NCBI GenBank assembly: GCA_003448025.1
Contig: DLXL01000266.1
Coordinates: 1-5,652, forward strand
DNA from: Saprospirales bacterium
GTDB lineage: Bacteria; Bacteroidota; Bacteroidia; Chitinophagales; Saprospiraceae
Length of the DNA stretch: 5,652 nt
Direction of reading: 5' to 3'
In this document: piece by piece, positions 5,651 to 5,652 of the stretch
Numbering within the stretch: the first letter of the stretch is position 1
Layout of the letters: every line of letters starts with the position of its first letter
Notes under the pieces: generated by a model
What the model was told of the DNA's origin: nothing
Database searches by the model: none
What the model saw: the letters and a program-made list of their open reading frames with translations, nothing else
Translations under genes and position numbers: made by a program

Positions 5651-5652
5651 AA

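Overview
The window looks like a chromosomal segment of a member of the Bacteroidota, probably near the Saprospiria/Chitinophagia. This is inferred from the gene families and their order, from start codons that mostly lack a Shine-Dalgarno sequence, and from TAnnTTTG-type promoter elements. No rRNA, tRNA, phage gene or complete mobile element is visible.

Left half (about 21-1834, minus strand): the beginning of the division and cell wall (dcw) operon, read right to left as mraZ, rsmH (mraW) and a short FtsL-type divisome gene. The next dcw gene, expected to be a penicillin-binding protein of the FtsI type, would lie beyond the left edge. Upstream of mraZ there is a -7 promoter element and four GTGG-type repeats at exact 10-bp spacing, which is the layout of a MraZ operator.

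Middle (1835-2339): a 505-bp divergent intergenic region, extremely AT-rich in its centre, with a 20-bp near-perfect direct repeat framed by an 11-bp inverted repeat. On the far side, facing the opposite direction, are two more pairs of GTGG(G) repeats, again at exact 10-bp spacing. One pair fits the TGGGN-N5-TGGGN MraZ box described in E. coli. The divergently transcribed envelope gene may therefore share MraZ control with the dcw operon. This is the most interesting hypothesis in the window.

Right half (plus strand): an outer-membrane OmpA-type protein with a beta-barrel-like N-terminus, six thrombospondin type 3 calcium-binding repeats and a peptidoglycan-binding C-terminal domain. A DUF72 (YecE-like) gene follows almost without a gap and is probably co-transcribed. 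Then comes a small predicted lipoprotein with its own promoter-like motif.

Right edge (5508-5650): a nested imperfect palindrome made of two forward and two reverse copies of a CCACAAAGGCAC-type unit, a REP/MITE-like intergenic repeat. It begins 31 bp after the lipoprotein stop codon and ends 2 bp from the window boundary.

Taken together, the window joins peptidoglycan synthesis and division genes (left) to an outer-membrane protein that anchors to peptidoglycan (right), which fits coordinated envelope growth.
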